Of a stretch of 64,000 nt of DNA, positions 1 to 10,326 are shown piece by piece (the stretch's first letter is position 1; each line of letters starts with the position of its first letter). Where the stretch lies: positions 26,519 to 90,518 of the forward strand of contig NZ_JASGBQ010000007.1 of the NCBI RefSeq assembly GCF_030053595.1. The letters run 5' to 3'. Position numbers and translations under genes: made by a program. Source of the DNA: Fusibacillus kribbianus. Lineage in GTDB: Bacteria > Bacillota > Clostridia > Lachnospirales > Lachnospiraceae. Below the pieces are notes generated by a model. That model did not search any database and was not told where the DNA came from. It saw nothing but the letters and a program-made list of their open reading frames with translations.

Positions 1-1
1 T

Positions 2-745
2 CCGTTCCTTGCCATACCGGCTGCCATGGCAGCGGGAGCCTGCGCAGGGTTTGTAACTGCTTTCCTGCAGACAAGGATGGGAGTGCCGTCCATTCTGGCC
101 GGCATTATCACCAACACGGGCCTGTATACGGTCAATCTGATGGCTATGGGCTGGAGCTCCAATGTGAATCTGCTGAAGCAGCAGACCATTTTTACCATTT
201 TTAAGAAAACGGGAATCGGCGGCGACTGGTATGAATTTATTCTCGCCGCGGTGGTGACAGTTCTTGCGGGAATTTTTATTATCTGGTTTCTCCGCACAAG
301 GCTGGGGCTTTCCATCCGCGCCACCGGCGACAACCGGGATATGGTGAGGGCATCCTCCATCAATCCGGCGGTAACCGTTACGGTAGGACTATGTATTGCC
401 AATGCCCTGACGGCTCTTTCGGGAGCCGTCGTTGGGCAGCTTCAGAAATCGGCTGATATCAACGGCGGTACCGGGATCGTGGTCGTCGGCCTTGCCTGCC
501 TCATCATCGGTGAGACGGTCGTGGGGCGTGGAACTGTTCGTCGGGGCGTCGTTGCCGTTGTGGTGGGAAGTGTCATTTACCGGTTTATTTATGCCGTTGT
601 GCTGAAAACAAAGGTGGTTCCCATCGAATGTCTCAAGCTGATGACAGCAATCATCGTGGCACTTGCGATTGCTGCACCGTCTCTCAGGGCATGGGCGGCC
701 CTGAAACGGAGAAAGCTGGCTGCCAGACAGAAAGGAGGCCGGTGA
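2..745 (+). CDS. ABC transporter permease, 5' end outside window
   Basis: Membrane permease of an ABC importer of the BPD_transp_2 superfamily, resembling the COG4120-type permeases that work with an ATPase like the next gene and a lipoprotein binder for small molecules such as amino acids. The open frame enters from the window edge, so the start and first residues are missing; the ATG at 26 is internal. About 247 residues are visible, with several hydrophobic segments and a basic C-terminal tail (LKRRKLAARQKGG). The stop lies one base before the ATPase start, so the two are translationally coupled. The substrate cannot be read from the sequence, and the binding-protein gene is presumably upstream, outside the window. 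Confidence 0.85.
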   Translation, partial: PFLAIPAAMAAGACAGFVTAFLQTRMGVPSILAGIITNTGLYTVNLMAMGWSSNVNLLKQQTIFTIFKKTGIGGDWYEFILAAVVTVLAGIFIIWFLRTRLGLSIRATGDNRDMVRASSINPAVTVTVGLCIANALTALSGAVVGQLQKSADINGGTGIVVVGLACLIIGETVVGRGTVRRGVVAVVVGSVIYRFIYAVVLKTKVVPIECLKLMTAIIVALAIAAPSLRAWAALKRRKLAARQKGGR

Positions 746-746
746 T

Positions 747-1547
747 ATGCTGAAGATCACAAATATTTCAAAGACCTTTAATCCCGGCACGGTCAATGAA
801 AAAAAGGCCCTGTCCGGGCTTTCTCTCCATCTGGCACCGGGAGATTTTGTCACTATTGTGGGCTCCAACGGAGCAGGAAAATCAACGCTGTTCAATGCGG
901 TTGCCGGCAGCTTTTATGTGGATGAGGGCAGCATTCAGCTGGGAGGGAAGGATATCACCTTCGACCAGGAATACAGAAGGAGCCGATACATCGGCAGACT
1001 GTTTCAGGATCCTTTAAGGGGAACAGCTCCCCACATGACCATTGAGGAAAATCTGTCCCTCGCTTATCTTCGCACCTCAAAGGGGGCAGCGCCCTTCAGC
1101 TGCATTTCAAAAAAGGATAAGGCGCTCTTTCGGGAGAAGCTTTCTCTGCTTGACATGGGACTGGAGAACAGGATGTCCCAGCCGGTGGGCCTTCTTTCCG
1201 GCGGACAGAGACAGGCGCTGACTCTTCTTATGGCGACCATTGTTCCTCCCAGGCTGCTTCTTCTGGATGAACATACGGCAGCCCTGGATCCGGCGACGGC
1301 GGAGAAGGTTCTGAACCTGACAAAGGAGATCGTGGCAGAGAATAAGATCACCTGCATGATGGTCACTCACAACATGAACCAGGCGCTCACAGTGGGAAAC
1401 CGTACGCTTATGATGGCTGACGGGTCCATCGTCCTGGATATTTCCGGGGAAGAGCGGAAGGGAATGACCGTGGAGGATCTGCTCCACAGGTTCCGGGTCG
1501 GTGCAGGCTATGAGTTGGATAATGACAGAATTCTTTTGTCGGAATGA
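747..1547 (+). CDS. ABC transporter ATP-binding protein
   Basis: Cytoplasmic ATPase that powers the permease just upstream. Visible motifs are Walker A GSNGAGKST at residues 39-47, the Q-loop in RLFQDP, the signature LSGGQRQ, Walker B LLLLDEHTAALD and the switch histidine in VTHNM. The 266-residue length is normal. The ATG follows the permease stop by one base and has GGAGG (735-739) about seven bases before it. The family (COG1101-like) accompanies COG4120 permeases. A strong promoter for the next gene begins right after the stop, so the importer operon ends here. The transported substrate is unknown. Confidence 0.88.
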   Translation: MLKITNISKTFNPGTVNEKKALSGLSLHLAPGDFVTIVGSNGAGKSTLFNAVAGSFYVDEGSIQLGGKDITFDQEYRRSRYIGRLFQDPLRGTAPHMTIEENLSLAYLRTSKGAAPFSCISKKDKALFREKLSLLDMGLENRMSQPVGLLSGGQRQALTLLMATIVPPRLLLLDEHTAALDPATAEKVLNLTKEIVAENKITCMMVTHNMNQALTVGNRTLMMADGSIVLDISGEERKGMTVEDLLHRFRVGAGYELDNDRILLSE

Positions 1548-1550
1548 GGA

Positions 1551-1579
1551 TTGAAAATCTCAAAAAGCTGAGTTATAAT
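1551..1579 (+). promoter_or_regulatory. Promoter of ilvE
   Basis: TTGAAA (1551-1556), 17-base spacer, TATAAT (1574-1579). A sigma-A type promoter placed about 50 bases before the ilvE start; the spacer contains the small inverted repeat CTCA/TGAG. Confidence 0.75.
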
Positions 1580-1630
1580 AGCCCATAAGAAAAATTTACC
1601 CGCTGGCAGACAGCAGAATGGAGAAATGTG

Positions 1631-2656
1631 ATGGAAAAGAAGAATATTGACTGGGGCAATCTTGGATTTGCCTACATGGAAACCGACAAACGATATGTTT
1701 CCTATTACAAGGATGGTACATGGGACGAGGGCGCCCTGATCTCTGACGCAACAGTCACCATGAGCGAATGTGCCTGTGTTCTTCAGTATGCGCAGACCTG
1801 CTTCGAGGGTCTGAAGGCATATACCACGGAGGATGGCCATATTGTCACCTTCCGTCCCGACCTGAATGCAGAGCGTCTGGAATCTTCCGCAAAGCGTCTG
1901 GAGATGCCTGTATTCCCCAAGGATCGTTTTATTGATGCAGTTGCCCAGGTAGTAGCGGCCAATGAGGCTTATGTTCCGCCCTATGGCTCCGGTGCGACCC
2001 TGTATCTGCGTCCCTATATGTATGGCAAGAACGCCGTGATCGGTGTTAAGCCTGCAGATGAGTTTGAGTTCCGTATCTTCTGTACACCGGTTGGTCCTTA
2101 CTTCAAGGGCGGTGTGAGACCTCTGACTCTCTGCGTCAGCGACTTTGACCGTGCAGCGCCCTGCGGCACCGGCCATATCAAAGGCGGTTTAAACTATGCC
2201 ATGAGCCTTCATGCAGGGGTTACTGCCCATGCAGCCGGCTATGATGAGAATATGTTCCTGGATCCCAAGACAAGGACCAAGGTTGAGGAGACCGGTGGAG
2301 CCAACTTCCTGTTCGTGACCAAGGACAACAAGGTGGTTACTCCCAAGTCCAACAGCATCCTGCCCTCCATCACCCGCCGCTCCCTGGTATATGTTGCCAA
2401 GGAATATCTGGGACTTGAGGTTGAGGAGAGAGAAGTATTCTTTGACGAGGTCAAGGATTTCGCAGAGTGCGGTCTTTGCGGTACTGCAGCTGTTATTTCT
2501 CCTGTTGGCAAGATCGTGGATCACGGCAAGGAGATCTGCATGCCCAGCGGTATGACCGAGATGGGCCCTGTTACAAAGAAGCTTTATGAGACTCTGACCG
2601 GCATCCAGATGGGACGCATCGAAGCTCCTGAGGGCTGGATCAAGGTTATCAAATGA
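1631..2656 (+). CDS. ilvE: Branched-chain amino-acid aminotransferase
   Basis: Class IV PLP-dependent transaminase that makes leucine, isoleucine and valine from their 2-oxo acids using glutamate, or runs in reverse. The likely PLP lysine is K184 in GTGHIKGGLNYA, followed by EETGGANFLFV and the phosphate-binding SILPSITRRS region. Length of 341 residues is normal. I start at ATG 1631, seven bases after GGAG (1620-1623); a GTG at 1628 is too close to that site. The stop overlaps the next start (ATGA). It belongs to the branched-chain block that continues with ilvN, ilvC and leuCD, but has its own promoter. Confidence 0.93.
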   Translation: MEKKNIDWGNLGFAYMETDKRYVSYYKDGTWDEGALISDATVTMSECACVLQYAQTCFEGLKAYTTEDGHIVTFRPDLNAERLESSAKRLEMPVFPKDRFIDAVAQVVAANEAYVPPYGSGATLYLRPYMYGKNAVIGVKPADEFEFRIFCTPVGPYFKGGVRPLTLCVSDFDRAAPCGTGHIKGGLNYAMSLHAGVTAHAAGYDENMFLDPKTRTKVEETGGANFLFVTKDNKVVTPKSNSILPSITRRSLVYVAKEYLGLEVEEREVFFDEVKDFAECGLCGTAAVISPVGKIVDHGKEICMPSGMTEMGPVTKKLYETLTGIQMGRIEAPEGWIKVIK

Positions 2657-2853
2657 TCGGCAAGGATATGCTCATCAGTGAGCTGATCGAAACCTATGAG
2701 GAGGCGGCTCCGCTTCTTGCCCAGGCCGGGATGCACTGCATCGGCTGTGTTTCCGCTGGGGGAGAGACCATTGAGGAGGCTGCCCTGGAGCACGGAATAG
2801 ATCCGGTCCTTTTGGTTCGGAAGCTGAATCTGCATCTGCTCCACACAATATAA
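2653..2853 (+). CDS. DUF1858-type small CxxC protein
   Basis: A 66-residue protein resembling the DUF1858 family (the hybrid-cluster-protein-associated redox disulfide domain). It shows the typical opening of a helix (MLISELIETYEEAAPLLAQ) and then GMHCIGCV, a CxxC pair. The family's biochemical role is not established; disulfide chemistry or metal binding has been proposed from the cysteines. Its start overlaps the ilvE stop in an ATGA arrangement, so it is translated with the transaminase. A terminator follows the stop. I infer co-expression with ilvE but no known shared function. Confidence 0.75.
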   Translation: MIGKDMLISELIETYEEAAPLLAQAGMHCIGCVSAGGETIEEAALEHGIDPVLLVRKLNLHLLHTI

Positions 2854-2877
2854 AATTATCAGCTATATAATTATCAG

Positions 2878-2910
2878 AAGTCCGGCCTCAATGCCGGACT
2901 TCACGATTTT
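2878..2910 (+). terminator. Terminator of the ilvE operon
   Basis: Nine-base perfect stem AAGTCCGGC/GCCGGACTT with a six-base loop, followed by CACGATTTT. Placed 25 bases after the DUF1858 stop. Confidence 0.75.
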
Positions 2911-3361
2911 CCGGATTGCAAAAAATTGTGGCAGCCGAAACCGATTTATAAACCTGTTGTCCCTTGCTTTTCGAGATGTCCCCATAAAAAGAGGAGTAGC
3001 CGGTGCGTTGGCACCGGCCGAGTATGAAAAAGACAATCTATATAAATGGTAGTTGTTGTTTGGCGAAGCTGACAACGGATGCGCGCTTTTGAATTGTTAT
3101 CAGCTCCTTTTGATGATTTTAGTATACCGGACAATTGTGACAAGAGTTTGTATGGTTTCTAAAAAAAACGTGAAGATTATTAGGGATTTCTTTACTTTCC
3201 TTTAGAGCCTAATGGGGTGTGCCCGTTTGTCCATGGCCGTGCACCTCTCTTTTTCCCTTAGTATATGAAAGAAAACAGGAATTATGCACATTGAGAATAA
3301 AAGATATAACTAATAGGTATGGAAATACCGGGGAAATATAACAAAAAAAGGGGAACAGCGA
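2911..3361. other. Long non-coding stretch with strong hairpins
   Basis: No open frame here has both a ribosome site and plausible protein composition. Two further stems stand out: GCCGGTGC/GCACCGGC at 2999-3018, and GCTGACAAC/GTTATCAGC at 3068-3104, the latter followed on the + strand by TCCTTTTGATGATTTT. On the - strand a TATACT box (3126-3121) precedes a roughly 130-base stretch that would end with the 2999-3018 stem and CTCTTTTT. A small structured RNA is possible, most naturally on the - strand, but no known RNA family was recognised and the -35 region is poor. Confidence 0.35.
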
Positions 3362-3390
3362 TTGAAATTCCCAAAATGGTGTGATATTAT
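3362..3390 (+). promoter_or_regulatory. Promoter of ilvN-ilvC
   Basis: TTGAAA (3362-3367), 17-base spacer, TATTAT (3385-3390), 44 bases before the ilvN start. The leader is too short for a T-box or peptide attenuator, so control is likely at initiation. Confidence 0.7.
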
Positions 3391-3434
3391 TGGAATAATC
3401 CGTTGAAGAATTGGCGAGAAGGAGGATGCCTACA

Positions 3435-4990
<1,556 letters not shown>

Positions 4991-5016
4991 GGCTGGCTTT
5001 ATTAAAGAATATAGGA

Positions 5017-5067
5017 GGAGCTGTTGTTCCAGGCAGAGAAATCTACCGGAGCAGCAGCTCCTTTTTT
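5017..5067 (+). terminator. Terminator of ilvN-ilvC
   Basis: Long stem GGAGCTGTTGTTCC against GGAGCAGCAGCTCC (nearly fully paired), then six T residues at 5062-5067. Confidence 0.85.
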
Positions 5068-5134
5068 CGATTATCGGAATGGAAAAACGATCCGGCTGAC
5101 CAAAACTGAAACTGTCTGGTTTGCCTGCCGCCGA

Positions 5135-6040
5135 TCATGCATTCTGATAAAAATGCCGGTAATATTTGATAAACATATTGAGCGCCTTGGAATGGGAGGA
5201 CTGGCTGTTGTATACGAAGCCGATGGAACGCTTCGGAATGGGAGGCGTCAGCGGGATCTCCACAAACGTACCGTTTTTGATTTCCTCCCGGACAAAATTT
5301 TTAATGACACAGCCGGCTCCGAGACCGATCCTTGCAAAATCAATGATCAGATCCATGGTGGAGACCTCCAGCAGATGGTTGGGCTCTACGTGCTGCTCGC
5401 GGAAATAATCCTCAATGTAGGTGCGGCTGACATTGCCTTTTTCCAGCATCAGGACCGTACCGTTTTTGAATACGTCGGACTGGAGAGCGCCTTCCCTGAG
5501 CCGCATGTTGGTCAGGTAAGCGGGAGTGGCAATGAATCCGTCCTCGATATCCGTTACCTTGTCAAAGATGATGTTTTTTTTGTGGGAGGGCTCCGCCGTC
5601 AACCCCAGATCGATCTGCTGTTTTTCCAGAAGCTCCAGGGTCTGCAGGGTCGACTGGCAGTGGATGGTAAATTTTACATGGGGGTACCGGGCCACAAATT
5701 CCTTCAGGCAGGGGAGGAGCACATATTTGCACAGCACAGTGCTGACACCGATACGGATGTGGCCGACGCCCAGCTCCATCATCCGTTTCAGCTCGTCTTC
5801 GCCGTGATCCAGCATTTCAAAGGCAGCGCGGACGTGTTCGAAAAGAATGGCACCTTCCTCTGTCAGCTGGACTCCGCGGGAATTGCGGATGAACAGGGGA
5901 AGATGGAGATTGTCCTCCAGCTTGCTGATGGCCTTGCTGATGGCCGGCTGGCTGATGTAAAGATTTTTGGCGGCCCGGGAAATGTTTCCGGTCTGGGCAA
6001 CCTCAAAGAAAATGCGGTATAAGGATAAATTTTGTTCCAT
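5135..6040 (-). CDS. LysR-family transcriptional regulator
   Basis: A 301-residue LysR regulator: winged helix-turn-helix at residues 1-60 (NISRAAKNLYISQPAISKAI) and a periplasmic-binding-like effector domain (from about residue 90, GVGHIRIGVSTVLCKYVLLP). The start is the ATG ending at 6040, preceded on its strand by GGGAGG; longer versions of the frame have no ribosome site and run into the leuC promoter. It is divergent from leuC with a 165-base shared control region, the classic LysR arrangement, so it probably activates leuCD in response to a pathway metabolite. That target and the ligand are inferred. Confidence 0.9.
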   Translation of the reverse strand: MEQNLSLYRIFFEVAQTGNISRAAKNLYISQPAISKAISKLEDNLHLPLFIRNSRGVQLTEEGAILFEHVRAAFEMLDHGEDELKRMMELGVGHIRIGVSTVLCKYVLLPCLKEFVARYPHVKFTIHCQSTLQTLELLEKQQIDLGLTAEPSHKKNIIFDKVTDIEDGFIATPAYLTNMRLREGALQSDVFKNGTVLMLEKGNVSRTYIEDYFREQHVEPNHLLEVSTMDLIIDFARIGLGAGCVIKNFVREEIKNGTFVEIPLTPPIPKRSIGFVYNSQSSHSKALNMFIKYYRHFYQNA

Positions 6041-6105
6041 GGCAGCCTCCCGATTAAAAAATCTGTGATTTCTTTCAGCATACCATAACTTCAGTTCATA
6101 GTAAA

Positions 6106-6150
6106 CATGCAAAATCCGTATTTCAATTATAATGCATGGGATGGTATAAT
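6106..6150 (+). promoter_or_regulatory. leuC control region with LysR-type dyad
   Basis: TATAAT at 6145-6150 has only a weak -35 (TTCAAT at 6122), as expected of an activator-dependent promoter. An inverted repeat CATGCA (6106-6111) / TGCATG (6133-6138) lies just upstream and is a candidate binding site for the divergent LysR protein. Confidence 0.5.
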
Positions 6151-6205
6151 GAGCTGTGAGTTGAGGCGGCGGCCTCGTGTGCAGAAATGAAGGAGGATAC
6201 ATACT

Positions 6206-7474
6206 ATGGGAATGACAATGACGCAGAAGATTCTGGCGGCCCACGCAGGCCTTGAGTCTGTGGAAGCAGGACAGTTAATCGAGGCCGATTTGGACCTGGT
6301 TTTGGGAAATGATATTACATCTCCTGTGGCGATCCATGAGATGGATGGCAAAATGAAGGACAGCTCAGTATTTCATAAAGATAAAATTGCTCTTGTTATG
6401 GATCATTTTGTTCCTAACAAGGATATCAAATCAGCAGAGCACTGCAAATGTGTGAGAGAATTTGCTGCAAAGCATGAAATCACCAATTTTTTCGATGTGG
6501 GAGAGATGGGCATTGAGCATGCACTGCTTCCGGAGAAAGGACTTGTGGTGGCTGGCGATGTGGTGATCGGCGCCGATTCCCACACCTGTACCTACGGTGC
6601 TCTCGGTGCTTTTTCCACCGGCGTGGGAAGTACGGATATGGCGGCTGGTATGGCCACCGGAAAGGCATGGTTCAAGGTGCCCTCCGCCATCAAGATCGAG
6701 CTGACCGGCAAGCTTCAGAAGTGGGTCAGCGGTAAGGATGTGATCCTTCACATCATTGGAATGATCGGTGTGGATGGTGCTCTTTATCAGTCTATGGAAT
6801 TTACCGGTGACGGTGTGGCAGAGCTTTCCATGGACGACCGCTTTACCATTGCCAATATGGCCATTGAGGCCGGCGGCAAGAACGGAATTTTCCCGGTGGA
6901 TGAAAAGGCTGTCGCTTATATGAAGGAACATTCCATGCGTCCCTTCAAGGCCTATGAAGCCGATGAGGATGCAGAGTATGCGCGGGTGATCCGTCTGGAT
7001 CTGGGAAGCATCCGTCCGACGGTGGCATTCCCTCACCTTCCGGAAAATACACGCAGTATTGATGAAGTGGGAGATGTGCCCGTGGATCAGGTGGTCATCG
7101 GTTCCTGTACCAACGGTCGGATCGACGATCTGAGAGTGGCTGCGAAGATCCTGGAAGGGAAAAAGGTGAAGAAGGGAGTCCGCGTCATTATCATTCCTGC
7201 AACTCAGAAGATCTATCTGCAGGCAATGGAAGAGGGGCTTATCCGCACCTTCATTGAAGCGGGAGCCATTGTAAGCACTCCTACCTGCGGTCCCTGCCTG
7301 GGCGGATATATGGGAGTTCTGGCCGAGGGCGAGCGCTGCATTTCAACCACCAACCGGAACTTTGTAGGCCGTATGGGCCATGTGAAATCAGAGGTTTATC
7401 TGGCAAGCCCCGCAGTGGCGGCGGCAAGCGCTGTGACCGGAAAGATCTCCGGACCGGAAGAACTGGGAATGTAG
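6206..7474 (+). CDS. leuC: 3-isopropylmalate dehydratase large subunit
   Basis: Iron-sulfur subunit of isopropylmalate isomerase in leucine synthesis. The three cluster cysteines are visible: C301 in GSCTNGR and C361 and C364 in TCGPCLGG. Other aconitase signatures include [20 protein letters not shown]. The 422-residue length fits the shorter bacterial/archaeal LeuC type. The start is ATG 6206 after GAAGGAGG. It pairs with leuD 15 bases downstream. Because the family overlaps homoaconitase and citramalate-type isomerases, leuC is the best but not the only name; the branched-chain context favours it. Confidence 0.92.
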   Translation: MGMTMTQKILAAHAGLESVEAGQLIEADLDLVLGNDITSPVAIHEMDGKMKDSSVFHKDKIALVMDHFVPNKDIKSAEHCKCVREFAAKHEITNFFDVGEMGIEHALLPEKGLVVAGDVVIGADSHTCTYGALGAFSTGVGSTDMAAGMATGKAWFKVPSAIKIELTGKLQKWVSGKDVILHIIGMIGVDGALYQSMEFTGDGVAELSMDDRFTIANMAIEAGGKNGIFPVDEKAVAYMKEHSMRPFKAYEADEDAEYARVIRLDLGSIRPTVAFPHLPENTRSIDEVGDVPVDQVVIGSCTNGRIDDLRVAAKILEGKKVKKGVRVIIIPATQKIYLQAMEEGLIRTFIEAGAIVSTPTCGPCLGGYMGVLAEGERCISTTNRNFVGRMGHVKSEVYLASPAVAAASAVTGKISGPEELGM

Positions 7475-7489
7475 GAGGGAGGACACATC

Positions 7490-7981
7490 ATGAGAGCACA
7501 GGGTACTGTTTTTAAATATGGCGATAATGTGGATACCGACGTGATCATTCCGGCAAGGTATCTGAATTCCTCCGACCCGGCGGAGCTGGCGACCCATTGT
7601 ATGGAGGATATTGATAAGGATTTTGTAAATAAGGTGAAAAAGGGTGATATCATCGTTGCCGCAAAGAATTTCGGCTGCGGCTCCTCCAGAGAGCATGCAC
7701 CGCTTTCCATCAAGGCAGCAGGCGTCAGCTGTGTCATTGCCGAAACCTTTGCCAGAATTTTCTACAGAAATGCCATCAACATCGGGCTTCCCATCATTGA
7801 GTGCCCGGAGGCATCGAAGGGAATCGAGGCAGGAGACGAAGTAGAGATCGATTTTGACAGCGGTATGATTTACAATAAGACAAAGAATACCCAGTTCAAG
7901 GGACAGGCATTCCCGGAGTTTATGCAGAAGATCATTAAAGCTGAGGGCCTGATGAATTATATCAACGAACAGAAAAAGTAA
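7490..7981 (+). CDS. leuD: 3-isopropylmalate dehydratase small subunit
   Basis: Swivel-domain partner of LeuC, 163 residues, the expected length for the short LeuD type. The family motifs [13 protein letters not shown] (near residue 13) and [13 protein letters not shown] (near residue 60) are intact. The start ATG at 7490 follows GGAGGGAGG. It ends the operon: a strong terminator follows, and leuB, which often comes next in relatives, is absent from the window. Confidence 0.93.
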   Translation: MRAQGTVFKYGDNVDTDVIIPARYLNSSDPAELATHCMEDIDKDFVNKVKKGDIIVAAKNFGCGSSREHAPLSIKAAGVSCVIAETFARIFYRNAINIGLPIIECPEASKGIEAGDEVEIDFDSGMIYNKTKNTQFKGQAFPEFMQKIIKAEGLMNYINEQKK

Positions 7982-7995
7982 CAGAAAAATGAGAC

Positions 7996-8032
7996 GGCCC
8001 CGGAGCAGATATTCTGCTTTCCGGGGCCTTTG
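7996..8032 (+). terminator. Terminator of leuCD
   Basis: Stem GGCCCCGGA/TCCGGGGCC with an inner GCAGA/TCTGC extension, then TTTG. Confidence 0.8.
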
Positions 8033-8058
8033 TAAAGTTGAAATAAGAAATAAGCAAA

Positions 8059-8674
8059 TCAGTTGGTTTGTGAGGCAGCCTTTTTCATCAGTCTTTCATG
8101 CATGAGGATCATCAGAAATATAAGCAGAAGCAGATAAAAGGGAAAAAGCCCGATGAGAACAAGTCCTGCAAGGGACAGCCTGGATCAGGGCAACGGAGCG
8201 GTAGCCTGCGGTCCAGCCAAGCTGCCTTGTCATGGCCCAGCCCATGAGCACAGGGCCGATGGAGGCACCGACGCCCCACATACAATGAAGCCAGCTCATG
8301 TGGCGGCTGGCAAAATGGAGAGCCACATAATTATTGAGGGCAGCATCGATGCTTCCTGCGCCCAGTCCGTAGGGGATGGCCCAGAGACAGAGCACGGAAA
8401 AGGATCTGCTCATTGAGAAGCCGAACAGGGCAGCCATGGTCATCGCTACGCTGAACAGCGTTACTTTTCCGACTCCCAGCCATTTGATCAGCCGGTCACT
8501 TTCAAGACTGGAGAGTACAGTGCCGGCGGCGATGATCATGGAAACGGTTCCTGCATAGGAGATAGGGACACTGAAATCCTGATAAATGCCGGGCCAGGCA
8601 GAGCCAAGCAGAGAGTCCGGAAGGCCCAGACTGATAAAGGTGAGATAAATAATTGCAAGAAGCAGAGTCATCAT
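8059..8674 (-). pseudogene. MFS transporter, large internal deletion and frameshift
   Basis: The first roughly 170 codons encode the N-terminal half of a major facilitator permease (FISLGLPDSLLGSAWP and GLGAGSIDAALNNYVALHF are typical). After SVALIQAV the frame shifts and continues in the wrong phase to a stop at 8096. In the neighbouring phase the DNA from about 8180 down to 8059 reads like the normal last membrane segment and tail (LAGLVLIGLFPFYLLLLIF, ending KKAASQTN). So about half the gene, the second six-helix bundle, has been lost and the ends joined out of frame. The start (AAGGAGG, eight bases, ATG at 8674) is intact. It was probably regulated by the divergent AraC gene. Confidence 0.8.
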
Positions 8675-8799
8675 CTTGATTTCCTCCTTGTTTTGTAATA
8701 GGATTATATCATCAAAAATATAAGTATGTTAGAATAAAAACTGCAGAAATATAAGATAAAATCCTCAAAGTAAGAGAATTAAAGAAAGGAGCTGCAGCG

Positions 8800-9732
8800 A
8801 TGCCCGTTAATATATTCGGTGAGCTGGATGAAAACGGCCGGGAGATCATAAACCGCAGGGCGGGAGAATTTCCGGCGATCATCTGCAATGACGATCTGAC
8901 CTTTGATCCGGTTCCCTGGCATTGGCACGATGAACTGGAAATCAATGTGGTAAAAAAAGGAAAAATCCTGTTCAAAGCAGGGAAAAAAGAAATTCTCCTT
9001 TCAGAAGGAGAAGGATATTTTGTCAATGGAGGAGTTCTCCACGCAGGAGAGAGAGGAGACGGGACAGAAACGGATCCATGTCTTCTCCGGGCAGTGGTTT
9101 TCCATCCGCAGCTGGTGGGAGGAACCATGGACAGTGTTTTCTGGCAGAAATATCTGCTGCCGCTTCTGACCAGCCGGACCTTGCAGGGAATGGTGCTTTC
9201 TCCTCAGGTGGAATGGCAGAGAGAGGCGATAGAAGCCTCCCTGCAGGCTTGGCGGGCAATCAACGAGAAGCCCGATGGCTATGAATTTACGGCGAGAGAG
9301 CAGCTTTCCCGTCTTGTGTATCTTGTGACCGCCCACCGGCCGACAGCAGAAACTGCGTCCACAGAAAAAGTATTCAGGGATAACCGGCGGATCAAGGCAA
9401 TGCTGCAGCACATTGAGACTCATTTCGGTGAGGAGCTTTCCATGGGGGAGATTGCAGTCAGTGCCGGAATCAGCGAAAGCGAATGCCTGCGCTGTTTTCG
9501 TTCGGTGCTGAACGTGACGCCGATCCAGTATCTGAAGAAGTATCGGATCGGCCGCGCCGCCGGGCTTCTGACTTCCACGGATGCCAGGATTTCGGACATT
9601 GCCGTCCGGTGCGGCTTCCAGGAGATGAGCTATTTTGCAAAGGTGTTTAAGGAATTGTACGGGAAGACTCCGTCGGCATACCGGAGGGAGCTGGCAGGGG
9701 AACAGGATTGTACCGAAGGAAAAGGGGAATAA
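8800..9732 (+). CDS. AraC-family transcriptional regulator
   Basis: A 310-residue regulator with an N-terminal cupin-like sensor (PVPWHWHDELEINVVKKG near residue 36 carries the sugar-binding-type HWHDELE motif) and a C-terminal double helix-turn-helix (MGEIAVSAGISESECLRCF, then ISDIAVRCGFQEMSYFAKVF). The start ATG follows AAAGGAG by eight bases. It is divergent from the MFS pseudogene with 125 bases between them, so it likely controlled that transporter; with the transporter broken it may now be an orphan. The next gene starts four bases after its stop. Confidence 0.9.
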   Translation: MPVNIFGELDENGREIINRRAGEFPAIICNDDLTFDPVPWHWHDELEINVVKKGKILFKAGKKEILLSEGEGYFVNGGVLHAGERGDGTETDPCLLRAVVFHPQLVGGTMDSVFWQKYLLPLLTSRTLQGMVLSPQVEWQREAIEASLQAWRAINEKPDGYEFTAREQLSRLVYLVTAHRPTAETASTEKVFRDNRRIKAMLQHIETHFGEELSMGEIAVSAGISESECLRCFRSVLNVTPIQYLKKYRIGRAAGLLTSTDARISDIAVRCGFQEMSYFAKVFKELYGKTPSAYRRELAGEQDCTEGKGE

Positions 9733-9736
9733 GGAT

Positions 9737-10222
9737 ATGACAGAAAAATCGGTAAAAACAAATGCAATGCGTCTTTTGGAGACAGCGGGGATTCCTTACC
9801 GCACCGCCGAATATGAGGTGGATGAAAACGATCTGAGCGGCGCCCATGTGGTGGAACTTCTGGGGCTCGACAAGGATATGGTGTTCAAAACCCTTGTGGC
9901 AAGGGGAAAGAAACGTGGTATCCTGGTATTCTGTATTCCCGTCTGTGAGGAACTGGATTTAAAGAAGGCTGCGGTGGTGGCAGGAGACAAGCAGGTGGAA
10001 ATGATCCACGTCAGGGAGCTTTTGGGGCTGACCGGCTATATCCGCGGCGGCTGTTCTCCCATTGGAATGAAAAAGAAGTATCCTACTTATATAGAAGAAA
10101 CAGCGCAGCTTTTTGACGAGATCGGGATCAGCGCAGGGGTGAGGGGCTGCCAGATCTTTGCTGATCCGGAGAAGCTGGCCGGATATCTGGAGGCGGAATT
10201 CTGCAGTCTGGTGAAAGAATAG
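9737..10222 (+). CDS. ybaK: YbaK/EbsC-type aminoacyl-tRNA deacylase
   Basis: Trans-editing factor of the YbaK family that removes wrongly attached amino acids, typically cysteine from tRNA-Pro. The 161 residues include the DKDMVFKTLV and GYIRGGCSPIGMKKKYPTY segments characteristic of the Cys-tRNA(Pro) deacylase branch. The start is ATG 9737 with GGGG about nine bases before it; the open frame extends upstream inside the araC gene but without support. It is four bases behind the regulator and probably co-transcribed. The symbol reflects family membership, not proven substrate. Confidence 0.85.
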   Translation: MTEKSVKTNAMRLLETAGIPYRTAEYEVDENDLSGAHVVELLGLDKDMVFKTLVARGKKRGILVFCIPVCEELDLKKAAVVAGDKQVEMIHVRELLGLTGYIRGGCSPIGMKKKYPTYIEETAQLFDEIGISAGVRGCQIFADPEKLAGYLEAEFCSLVKE

Positions 10223-10244
10223 GGAAAAAGGACTGAAAACCGGG

Positions 10245-10273
10245 GTGACAAATGAAAAACCCTGTGATATGAT
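10245..10273 (+). promoter_or_regulatory. Promoter of thrC
   Basis: GTGACA (10245-10250), 17-base spacer, TATGAT (10268-10273), 54 bases before the thrC start. Confidence 0.65.
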
Positions 10274-10326
10274 GAAACGTGATATGAAAATATGTCAGTT
10301 TTTGACTACAGAGAGAGGAAAATCAA

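Noticed and set aside
2863..3075. 70-codon open frame on the - strand in the long gap
   Set aside because: No ribosome site, it runs through strong stems, and the translation does not resemble a folded protein.
5024..6022. Open frame of 332 codons on the + strand
   Set aside because: It is antisense to the LysR gene, lacks a ribosome site, and its translation has no family features.
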